Below are positions 8,196 through 16,400 of a DNA stretch of 64,000 nucleotides, in pieces. The translations under genes and the position numbers were made by a program. The notes beneath the pieces were generated by a model. The model was not told where the DNA came from. It saw only the letters and a program-made list of their open reading frames with translations, and did not search any database. The stretch comes from RGIG5612 sp963591145 (GTDB lineage: Bacteria; Bacillota; Clostridia; Lachnospirales; Lachnospiraceae): assembly GCA_963591145.1 (NCBI GenBank), contig CAVARE010000042.1, forward strand, positions 9,732 through 73,731, in the 5' to 3' direction. The number at the start of each line of letters is the position of its first letter. The stretch's first letter is position 1.

Positions 8196-8231
8196 AAACG
8201 CCCCGTGTACCATTCGGTACACGGGGCGTTT
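8196..8231. terminator. Bidirectional terminator between gpsA and ferredoxin genes
   Basis: AAACGCCCCGTGTACC and GGTACACGGGGCGTTT pair perfectly around a four-base ATTC loop. A-rich and T-rich flanks allow it to work in both directions for the convergent gpsA and ferredoxin genes. Confidence 0.9.
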
Positions 8232-8256
8232 TACGAAATTGGTATAACGACCAATC

Positions 8257-8427
8257 TTACTCCTGAGCGATAGAACCTGTTGGGCATGTATCAGCGCATG
8301 TGCCACAATCTAAGCAAGCATCAGCATCGATAACATACTGTCCGTCACCTTCAGAAATTGCACTAACCGGGCAAGCATCAGCGCATGCACCGCAGCTTAC
8401 GCAGCCGCTAGAAATTTTGTATGCCAT
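8257..8427 (-). CDS. 2[4Fe-4S] ferredoxin
   Basis: A 56-residue clostridial-type ferredoxin, a soluble low-potential electron carrier. Two cluster motifs are visible: CVSCGACADACP (residues 9-20) and CLDCGTCADTCP (38-49), each CxxCxxCxxxCP, the classic 2x[4Fe-4S] arrangement. The start MAYKISSG and acidic spacing between motifs are typical. GGAGG precedes the ATG and a good promoter lies upstream. It is transcribed alone toward gpsA. Confidence 0.97.
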   Translation of the reverse strand: MAYKISSGCVSCGACADACPVSAISEGDGQYVIDADACLDCGTCADTCPTGSIAQE

Positions 8428-8471
8428 AATATATAGCCTCCTTCATTATTGTTATGATTGTTGTAAGCGAA

Positions 8472-8500
8472 ATTGTATAACATTTTAACAATCTTAACAA
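8472..8500 (-). promoter_or_regulatory. Promoter of the ferredoxin gene
   Basis: On the minus strand, -35 TTGTTA (8495-8500), 17-base spacer and -10 TACAAT (8472-8477), about 45 bases ahead of the ferredoxin start. Confidence 0.7.
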
Positions 8501-8589
8501 GAGCAAGAATTGTAAAAAATGTACTATTTGCAGGCAAATCAGCAAGAAAAATTTTGGATACAATTATCCCGCCAATTAAGCGGGCATTG

Positions 8590-8618
8590 TTGAAAATGAC
8601 GGTTTCATAGATTATAAT
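8590..8618 (+). promoter_or_regulatory. Promoter of the DUF1858 gene
   Basis: -35 TTGAAA (8590-8595), 17-base spacer, -10 TATAAT (8613-8618), 40 bases before the start codon. It is divergent from the ferredoxin promoter. Confidence 0.8.
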
Positions 8619-8657
8619 CATCAAATCTGAAGAAGGGATTAACAAGGAGGAAATCTA

Positions 8658-8864
8658 ATGGCAACTATTACTAAAGACATGACAATTGGTGAGATACTCA
8701 GAGTAGATGAAAATCTGGTACCTATTCTTTTGGAAACAGGAATGCATTGTCTGGGATGTCCATCAGCACAGGCTGAAAGCCTTGTTGATGCATGTGTAGT
8801 GCATGGAACAGATGCAGATGCCATCGTTGCTAAGATGAATGCTTATCTTGCAGCTAACAACTAG
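8658..8864 (+). CDS. DUF1858 domain protein
   Basis: A 68-residue protein made of one DUF1858 domain, also called the hybrid-cluster-associated disulfide domain. The sequence starts MATITKDMTIGEILRVDENL and has GMHCLGCPSAQAESL, whose CxxC-like pair (Cys-Leu-Gly-Cys) is the family signature. The family is thought to be redox related, but no reaction is established. AAGGAGG precedes the start, and the gene has its own promoter and a following hairpin, so it is probably monocistronic and well expressed. Confidence 0.88.
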   Translation: MATITKDMTIGEILRVDENLVPILLETGMHCLGCPSAQAESLVDACVVHGTDADAIVAKMNAYLAANN

Positions 8865-8903
8865 AGTTGAATGCACATAGGCGAACTAATAAGGATACAC
8901 GTC

Positions 8904-8934
8904 AGGCCGGTGAACCGTAATGGTTTATCGGCTT
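8904..8934 (+). terminator. Probable terminator after the DUF1858 gene
   Basis: AGGCCGGTGAACC pairs with GGTTTATCGGCTT around GTAAT, followed by GTCTTTATG. The T-run is short, so it may be a weak terminator. Confidence 0.55.
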
Positions 8935-9019
8935 GTCTTTATGTAGGATTATAAATGTTGGAATAATATAGCGAATCTGCCCTGTTTTGAAGATTGGCAG
9001 ACTATCACAGAGGATAAAA

Positions 9020-9487
9020 ATGACTGAGGATATTAATTATGATAATGCGGCAAATGTTATTGCCGTCTGTATAAGTGAGAAAAAGGGAACACCGAAGCAT
9101 GAGATCAGTAAGGCCGAGCTAAGGGTCAATCATGGAATAGTTGGCGATGCTCATGCCGGCAATTGGCACAGGCAGGTAAGCCTGTTGGCGGACGAAAGCG
9201 TAGACAAAATGCGCTCAGCGTATCCCGATATTCCGATAGGAGCATTTGCCGAAAATATATTAACCAGAGGGATTAAGCTTACAGAGATTCCCGTTGGAAC
9301 GCGGCTTCGGATAGGATCCGCACTTCTGGAAGTCACGCAGATCGGCAAGGAATGCCATTCGGACTGCGCGATCCGCAAGATCGTGGGAGACTGCGTAATG
9401 CCGAGGGAAGGAATATTTGCCAGGGTAATAGAAGAAGGCACCATAGAGGCTGGGAATATCATCACGGTTGAGAAAGGTCAGGAGTGA
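9020..9487 (+). CDS. MOSC domain protein
   Basis: A 155-residue single MOSC domain protein, the family named for molybdenum cofactor sulfurase C-terminal domains. It has VNHGIVGDAHAG near residues 37-48, FAENILTRGI and the Cys-containing GKECHSDCAI, the usual MOSC features. The family handles sulfur or molybdenum-cofactor chemistry; the substrate here is unknown. I chose the ATG at 9020 (AGAGGA upstream) rather than a TTG at 8987. The stop overlaps the ribosome site of the acetolactate decarboxylase gene, so they are translationally linked. Confidence 0.85.
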   Translation: MTEDINYDNAANVIAVCISEKKGTPKHEISKAELRVNHGIVGDAHAGNWHRQVSLLADESVDKMRSAYPDIPIGAFAENILTRGIKLTEIPVGTRLRIGSALLEVTQIGKECHSDCAIRKIVGDCVMPREGIFARVIEEGTIEAGNIITVEKGQE

Positions 9488-9489
9488 AT

Positions 9490-10266
9490 ATGAATAATGT
9501 AGATCGTAATATAGAAACAAAATCAGAGAAGGTATGCAGAGCAGATCATACCTTATATCAGGTGGCTCTGTTTCAATCGGTGGCGCAGGGTGAGTATTAT
9601 GGAGCCATCTCTGTAGGCGAGTTCAAGCAGCATGGTGACTTCGGAATGGGCATCTTCGAGAGCGTGAACGGTGAGCTCATAATGCTGGATGGAGTAGTAT
9701 ATCAGGCGTTGTTCGATGGCACGGTGGCAGTTCCCACGGATGATTATATGATTCCTTATGGAAATGCCGCATTCTTCGAGGCGGATATAGAAGGCGGCAG
9801 CATCTCGGCCGATTCTGTATCCGAACTGGAGCAGCTTCTTAATAAAAAGATAATAGAAAAGCATGGCCAAAATCAGTTCTATTTCGCGAAAATCCATGGA
9901 GACTTCCCACATGTGGCTGTAAGGAGTGAGCTGAAGCAGGAGGAACCGTTTAAGATGCTTAACATTGCCCTGAAAACTGATCAGCGCAAGTACGAATATG
10001 TGGATATTAAGGGAACAATAGTGGGATTGTTCTGCCCTGCATATATGAACAGCATGAACGCTCCTGGATGGCATTTTCATTTTATATCGGATGATAAAAC
10101 AAAAGGCGGTCACATGACAGAGGCCGCGCTTAAGGACTGCCAGCTCCAGGTGCATAAGATGAGCAGGTTCATAGCAGAGATGCCGGATTCGAAGACATTT
10201 AACAGCAAAAATCTGGGACTTGATGTTATGAGTGCCATCAGAGAAGCAGAAAAAGGAGATTTCTAA
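9490..10266 (+). CDS. alpha-acetolactate decarboxylase
   Basis: The enzyme converts alpha-acetolactate to acetoin, diverting pyruvate to a neutral product and limiting branched-chain precursor pools. The 258-residue product has VALFQSVAQGEYYG and GDFGMGIFESVNGELIMLDG near the N-terminus. APGWHFHFISDDKTKGGH supplies the zinc-binding His residues. Length is normal. The ATG at 9490 lies five bases after AGGAG; a GTG at 9484 is the alternative. It is named budA or alsD elsewhere. Pairing with a MOSC gene is unusual and its meaning is unclear. Confidence 0.94.
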   Translation: MNNVDRNIETKSEKVCRADHTLYQVALFQSVAQGEYYGAISVGEFKQHGDFGMGIFESVNGELIMLDGVVYQALFDGTVAVPTDDYMIPYGNAAFFEADIEGGSISADSVSELEQLLNKKIIEKHGQNQFYFAKIHGDFPHVAVRSELKQEEPFKMLNIALKTDQRKYEYVDIKGTIVGLFCPAYMNSMNAPGWHFHFISDDKTKGGHMTEAALKDCQLQVHKMSRFIAEMPDSKTFNSKNLGLDVMSAIREAEKGDF

Positions 10267-10280
10267 AGGTTGGATTCCAA

Positions 10281-10309
10281 TTGATATTGATAATTCAATA
10301 TGCTACTAT
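10281..10309 (+). promoter_or_regulatory. Possible promoter of dnaX-ybaB-recR
   Basis: -35 TTGATA (10281-10286), 17-base spacer, -10 TACTAT (10304-10309). It would give a leader of about 190 bases. I checked that leader for an SRP RNA, often located before dnaX in Firmicutes, and saw none. Confidence 0.5.
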
Positions 10310-10504
10310 ATTTCGTGGTGTGGACTCTGTGTACATTTGTTTGTGTTGTTCTCATGCAGCCGCGGATGCACTGCTGTGTTAATAGCTAATTAACAGCAAG
10401 CTGAGATTCATGATATGCAGCAATTGCTTTTTAGAATGGCAAATGTTTAGCATACCAATGCTTGCCGGAATCCATCCATAAAAAGAAAAGGATATCACTG
10501 ACAG

Positions 10505-12463
10505 ATGTCATATGTAGCACTTTACAGAAAATTCAGACCGCAGACCTTTGCTGAGGTGAAGGGACAGGACCATGTTGTTCGCGCCCTTACGAATCAGCTG
10601 ATCAATAATAGAATCGGGCATGCGTATCTGTTTACAGGTACAAGGGGCACAGGCAAGACTTCTGCAGCCAAAATATTTGCCAAGGCAGTTAACTGCCTGC
10701 ATCCGATTAACGGAGAACCATGCAATGAATGCGAAAACTGCCTGTCAGTTAATGCCGGCAATTTCGTAGATGTAGTGGAGGTCGATGCGGCATCTAACAA
10801 TGGTGTTGACGATATAAGGCGCATCATCGAAGAGGTAAGGTATACCCCCGTCAAGGGCAAATACAAGGTATTTATTATCGATGAGGCACATATGATAACG
10901 GGGCCGGCCTTTAATGCGTTCTTAAAGACGCTGGAGGAGCCGCCTTCATATGCGGTTTTTATACTGGCGACGACTGAGCCATATAAGCTGCCGATCACGA
11001 TTCTGTCCAGGTGCCAGAGATATGACTTTAAGAGAATCTCATCTGATGAGATAACAGCTAATCTGGCTCAGATAACAACAAATGAGCAGGTTGAGGCTGA
11101 TGAAAGAGCCCTTCGATATATCGCAAGAATAGGCGACGGCTCCATGCGAGATTCCATAAGTCTGCTGGACAAATGCATCGCATTCAATCTCGGCGAGAAG
11201 CTTACGTATGACAATGTACTGGAGACACTGGGAACAGTTGATACAGAGGTCTTCTCGAGAATATTCAGGTATGTATATGCATCTGATGCGGCAGGAGCAT
11301 TAAATCAGATAGATGCAGCCGTAGCAGATGGAAGGAATCTGACGCAGTTTGCCAGCGACCTGATATGGTATATCAGAAATATTTTGATGGTAAATGCGGC
11401 TCATCTGGAATCTCCTGAGATGTTAGGGCTTTCTGCCGAGAATATGGCGCAGCTCATGGAGGATGCCAGGGATGCGGATAATAATGTACTTATAAGATAT
11501 ATAAGGATCCTGTCGGAGACTTTAAACCAGCTGAGGGCTTCTACAAATAAGCAGGTATTGCTGGAGGTGGCAATCATTAAGCTGGCCAAGCCTCAGATGG
11601 AGGTGGATACACAGAGCCTTGCAGATCGCATCAGACAACTAGAGGCGAAGCAGGGTACTGCGGCATTTTCGTATAACCAGGCAGCAGTCAGCAGACCGCA
11701 GATGCAGCCAGTGAGCGATAATTATAAAGCACCACGGATGCAGTCCGTGAACGATGATTATAAAGCACCACAGACGAAACCGGCACGTCCTGCGGATAAC
11801 AATTATAAAGCACCAGAGGCAAAACCGATGGCAGAACCCGTCGGCACAGAGCAGCCTCTGATGAAGAAGGCAGCAGCAATCAGCCAGGAGATAGATGATA
11901 CCTGCGGGGTTCATGAAAACAATCAGCCGATGCCGGATGATATGATGGACGACGAGGATTTCTTCGCAGGATTCGGATCGGGCACCAGGATGACGGATCC
12001 TGATGTATTTGCCGATATCATGGACGATGATGTGAGGATAACATACGATGAAGCTGAGACAGATTCCCGTATGATATATACTGAAAACGAGCCAGACACA
12101 GGCAGTCAGATGAAGCCTGCGGCAAATGAACAGGAATACAGGCCGACTTATGATTTATGCAGCCTGTGGCCACGGATAGTGGATGCCTGCAGTCTGCCGA
12201 TGCTGCAGCGCGTGATGAGAAAATGCCGTGTTAGTCAGCCAGATGAGAAGACGTTGAGAATCTCGGCTGAACTGGAAGTGCAGGTTAAGCAGCTGCGGGC
12301 AGAGTCAGCGATGCATTTTATGCAAGAGATGGCAGAGAAGCTGACCGGAATGCATATAGATATACAAGTAATACAGGACAATGGCGGAAATGCCGGTGCG
12401 TCGGCATTTCCGGAGGATGTTTTAAGCAATATAAATTTCAACATAGGAACGGAGGAGAGATAA
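10505..12463 (+). CDS. dnaX: DNA polymerase III subunits gamma and tau
   Basis: DnaX is the AAA+ clamp-loader ATPase that loads the sliding clamp and links polymerases at the fork. The 652-residue sequence has the canonical start MSYVALYRKFRPQTFAEV, Walker A GTRGTGKT (about 46-53), the four-Cys zinc module (CLHPINGEPCNECENC), Walker B FIIDEAHM and sensor ATTEPYKLP. Domain III runs to about 365. A low-complexity linker follows, with three YKAP repeats (about residues 401-440) and an acidic stretch, then a C-terminal tau-like domain. No slippery frameshift signal is obvious. It leads dnaX-ybaB-recR. Confidence 0.97.
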   Translation: MSYVALYRKFRPQTFAEVKGQDHVVRALTNQLINNRIGHAYLFTGTRGTGKTSAAKIFAKAVNCLHPINGEPCNECENCLSVNAGNFVDVVEVDAASNNGVDDIRRIIEEVRYTPVKGKYKVFIIDEAHMITGPAFNAFLKTLEEPPSYAVFILATTEPYKLPITILSRCQRYDFKRISSDEITANLAQITTNEQVEADERALRYIARIGDGSMRDSISLLDKCIAFNLGEKLTYDNVLETLGTVDTEVFSRIFRYVYASDAAGALNQIDAAVADGRNLTQFASDLIWYIRNILMVNAAHLESPEMLGLSAENMAQLMEDARDADNNVLIRYIRILSETLNQLRASTNKQVLLEVAIIKLAKPQMEVDTQSLADRIRQLEAKQGTAAFSYNQAAVSRPQMQPVSDNYKAPRMQSVNDDYKAPQTKPARPADNNYKAPEAKPMAEPVGTEQPLMKKAAAISQEIDDTCGVHENNQPMPDDMMDDEDFFAGFGSGTRMTDPDVFADIMDDDVRITYDEAETDSRMIYTENEPDTGSQMKPAANEQEYRPTYDLCSLWPRIVDACSLPMLQRVMRKCRVSQPDEKTLRISAELEVQVKQLRAESAMHFMQEMAEKLTGMHIDIQVIQDNGGNAGASAFPEDVLSNINFNIGTEER

Positions 12464-12464
12464 A

Positions 12465-12818
12465 TTGGGCAAAGGACGCGGAGGATTTGGCGGCGGAATG
12501 CCGGGAAATATGAGTAATTTGCTGAAGCAGGCGCAGAAGATGCAGAAGCAGATGGAGAGTGCACAGGCTTCTATGGAGACAGAGGAGGCCACCGCTACAG
12601 CAGGCGGCGGAGCCGTACAGGTTACAGTTTCAGGTAAGAAGGAAGTAACTAAGGTTATAATTGACAAGGAAGTAGTTGATCCGGACGATGTTGAAATGCT
12701 GCAGGATCTTATTATGGCAGCAACAAATGAGGCGCTCAGGAAGATAGATGAATTATCCAGCCAGAAAATGAGCGCTATAACAGGCGGATTAGGCGGTCTG
12801 GGCGGTGGCTTGTTCTAA
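12465..12818 (+). CDS. YbaB/EbfC nucleoid-associated protein
   Basis: A 117-residue YbaB/EbfC family DNA-binding protein. It opens with the Gly-rich MGKGRGGFGGGMPGNM, followed by the helix LLKQAQKMQKQMESAQ and the strand segment GKKEVTKVIIDKEVV; the end is again Gly-rich. These dimers bind DNA and are nearly always beside recR. The start is TTG at 12465, with GGAGGAG upstream, immediately after the dnaX stop. Its stop overlaps the recR start by one base. Confidence 0.95.
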   Translation: MGKGRGGFGGGMPGNMSNLLKQAQKMQKQMESAQASMETEEATATAGGGAVQVTVSGKKEVTKVIIDKEVVDPDDVEMLQDLIMAATNEALRKIDELSSQKMSAITGGLGGLGGGLF

Positions 12819-13414
12819 TGAATTATTTCAGTGATCATATCTCGAGGCTGATAGGAGAATTATCCAAGTTGCCAGGCATAGGACCTAAGACAGCAGCCAG
12901 GTTGGCATTTCATATCGTTGAGATGCCCCAGTCGGATGCTGAGGCGCTGGCAAGAGCGATAACGGATGCCAAGAAGAATATAAAGTTCTGTAAGACGTGC
13001 TGCACCATAACAGATGATGACGAATGCCCGATCTGCAGAAGTACAAAAAGAGATCACAGCACGATAATGGTTGTAGAAACAACCAGAGATCTGGCGGCTT
13101 ATGAGAAGACAGGCAAATACGATGGCGTATATCATGTGCTGCAGGGAGCGATCTCACCGATGTTAGGAATAGGACCATCGGATATAAAATTGAAAGAGCT
13201 AGTGGAGAGACTGAAGGGCGATGTTAAGGAAGTAATAGTGGCAACGAACTCTAGTCTGGAGGGCGAAACCACCGCAATGTATATAAGTAAGCTGATAAAG
13301 CCTGCAGGAGTCAAGGTCAGCAGGATTGCCAGTGGAGTGCCGGTGGGAGGAGACCTAGAGTGTATAGATGAGGTCACCCTTCTGAGAGCGCTTGAAGGAA
13401 GAGTTGAATTGTAG
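12818..13414 (+). CDS. recR: recombination mediator RecR
   Basis: RecR works with RecF and RecO to load RecA at gaps. The 198-residue sequence has the N-terminal helix-hairpin-helix (LPGIGPKTAARLAFH), a four-Cys zinc finger (CKTCCTITDDDECPIC) and a Toprim domain with VVETTRDLAAYEKTG and LEGETTAMYI. GVPVGGDLECID closes the Walker-B-like region. Length is typical. It overlaps the ybaB stop by one base. Confidence 0.97.
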   Translation: MNYFSDHISRLIGELSKLPGIGPKTAARLAFHIVEMPQSDAEALARAITDAKKNIKFCKTCCTITDDDECPICRSTKRDHSTIMVVETTRDLAAYEKTGKYDGVYHVLQGAISPMLGIGPSDIKLKELVERLKGDVKEVIVATNSSLEGETTAMYISKLIKPAGVKVSRIASGVPVGGDLECIDEVTLLRALEGRVEL

Positions 13415-13445
13415 GACATCAATCTGACAATATGGAGATTTAGTA

Positions 13446-16400
13446 ATGGATAAAATCGAGTACAGAGAGCTTATCAAAAGCATAAAAAATAGATATCTTA
13501 AGAAAGATTATGAGGGTGTTATAGATTTGTCTGACCAGCTGGAGTTGGAAAGAATCAGAGAGGTCAGCATCCTTGAGATTGTGGCTAAATCATACGAAGC
13601 ACTGGGCCGCTGCGACCTGGCAAGAGAGGCTCTTTTGATAGCCTATAAGCGTATGCCTTCAGGTAAGCGAATCGCATATAATCTGGCGATGCTGTGCATT
13701 AAGCTGGATGATCTCGACAGTGCGGTAATGTTCTATGAAGATTTCTGCAAGATAGCTCCTAGAGATAATCAGAGACTGATACTTAAATACGAAATAGGAA
13801 AAGCAGGCGGCGTGCCGATCAAGGATCTGGTACGTGTCCTTGAGGTATATAATTCCCGTGAGATGGATGACAAATGGGAATATGAGCTGGCCAGATTATA
13901 TCACGAGATGGGTGACGGCGAAAAATGCGCGGCAACCTGTGATCAGGTTATACTCTGGTATGCAAATGGTGAATATGAGAAGAAGGCTCTGCAGCTTAAG
14001 AACATGCATAAGGCATTAACACCTGAACAGCAGACTCGTTATGAAGAGATTATGGCAGGTATTCTTAATGACGGCGCGACAATAGTTCCAATCGCATCTA
14101 AAGAAGAGAAGGCTGAGGCTGTGGAAGAGATGCCGGCAGCTGAATCAGAAGCAGATGCTGCCGAAGCATTTGCCAGTGAACAGAACGCCGCTGAGGAAGG
14201 AAGCAATACAGCGGAGACAGAGGTTCCTGAAGCAATAGAGACAGATGTCCATGAGAATAATAAAGCAGAGGCAAATGTTCCGACGCTTGAGGTTCCATCA
14301 GAGGAAAATTGGAATAAGAAGCGCGAATCTGCAGCTGAGCCTGCAGCACAGAATCCGGCTGATCAGGAAATCGAATATGATACCAGACATCTGGGATCTG
14401 AAGGAGAGATTTCTGTAGACAACGATAATGAAAATATCGAGGGTCAGATGTCGGTGCTTTCTATGATTGAGGCTTACAAGCAGAAGACTGTAGAGGATGT
14501 GGACAATAAGGTCGGCCGGGACAGAGCTGCGCAGATTATGGCGGAGGTCGCAAGTACACATGACTCGTCTGCATTGGAAGAGTTTGAAGGCGATGAGGCG
14601 GAATTTATGCAGGAGGGGCAGGTAGAGGTAATCGAGCCTGAGGTTCCGCTGTTTAACAGAGAGGATGTAATCGAGCCTGCAGATGATGGTGGTGAGGATT
14701 TAGGAGAGCGTAAGGCGGAGTTTGAATTTGAGAAGAAATCCAAGACCAAGCAGCCTGTAATAGAGGATGAAGAAGTCGTTGATGACGAAGACGAAGATTC
14801 GGAGTATGACGACTATGATGACGAAGACGACGATTACGAGGAAGATATCGAGGACGAAGAAGAGGATATCAATGACTCAGCGGAAGACGAGCCGGATGAG
14901 GATGAGATAGACGAGGATGACTACGATGATTCTGACGATGAGTACGAGGATGACTATGACGACGAAGACGATGAGTCGGAGTACGATGAGGAAGAATACG
15001 AAGAGGAAGAATACAGACCTGTAAAAACCAGATCTTCCAGAAGAAAAGAAAAGCGCAGATCTATGGCTGATGATATTCTCGCAGACATGGTTGTTGATGG
15101 CGGATTCACTATAGAAGAAGAGGTTGAAGACGATTACGACGAAGAAGAGGATTCGGAAGAAGAACTCGATGAGTACGATGATGACGAGGCAGAGGGCTCA
15201 GAGAATGAGCACGACGATATCGAAACAGAGGACTCAGAGGACGATTACGACGAAGATATTGAGGAGACTGAGGCTGAATGCAATGATGAGATCGAAGATT
15301 CAGAAGAGTCTGCAGCTGAAGAAGAAACAACAGAGGATTATGATGAGACTGATATAGAGGAAGTCGAAGACGAGGAGCCTGAGGCTGAATGCAATGAGAC
15401 TGATGTTGAGGTTGAGGAAGCCGATGAATCTGAAGCTGCTCATGATGAGGCAGAAATCGAAGAAGCCGAGGCCGAAACAGACGACGAGTGCGAGGAGGTA
15501 GCTGCACTCGCTGAGGCAGCTGCTGAAGCAGACGTCGAAAATGATGATATCGTAATAGAAGACATTAAAGTTGAAGTCGAATGTGAAGAGGCTGAGGTAG
15601 AAGAGCCTGCAGCCGAGCTTGAAGATGCTGATGATGAATGTGAAGATGAATGTGGCGAAGCTGATGCTGAGGAATTTATAGATGAATATGATGAAGCTGA
15701 CGCCGAGGATCTGGAGGATGAGTATCCGGAATCAGAGGAGGATGAGGATATAGCAGATCAGGTAGCAGCTGCATTTGAAGCATTTGACGAAGGCAAGACT
15801 CCTAAGAAGAATCATAAGAAGGTAAACCCTGAGAAGGTTATTGCAGGCGCTGCGGCTACGGCTGAACAGGCAGCAGCCGGAATCGGTGCAGCATTTGGAT
15901 CATTATTTAAGAAGAATAAGAAAGTACAGAGCGAGCCGGAGCGCTGCGAAGAGGACTTTATCGAAGAGATAGATACACCTGAGGGAGTATTTGAGGTAGA
16001 AAGAGAGCCTGAAGAAGTAGTAGTTCCAAGACGCGGCAATAAGAGCCAGGCTAAGGGCAAGTTCGCACCAGAGGCTCCAGTGAGCAAGGAACAGGTGAAG
16101 GCTGAAAAGGCGAGAATAAAGGCTGAGAAAGAGAAGGCCAAAGCCGAAAAGGCAAGAGAAAAGGCCGAGAAGATAAGAAAGAAAGCCGAGAGGCTGTTAG
16201 CAGAAAAGGCTAAGAAAGAAGAACTGGCAGCAGCCAGAGCAGCACAAGAGGCGCTTGAAAAGGAGGTTGCCGAGCAAGAAGTTCAGCCAGAGGAGAAGAA
16301 GCCTAAGGCTAAGAAGGCAGCTTCATCTGGTGAACTGTTCCAGACAGTAGAACCTAAGAAGTCAACATCTGTGGCTAAGAAGGCTACAAGAGCTGAGGCT

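Noticed and set aside
8865..9019. Molybdenum cofactor riboswitch before the MOSC gene
   Set aside because: Only a simple hairpin with short T-run was seen; it is better explained as the DUF1858 terminator.
10310..10504. SRP RNA gene upstream of dnaX
   Set aside because: The conserved SRP apical loop sequence (GGTCAGGTCCGGAAGGAAGCA-type) is absent.
10505..12463. Programmed frameshift producing gamma from dnaX
   Set aside because: No A-AAA-AAG-type slippery heptamer with downstream hairpin was found in the linker.
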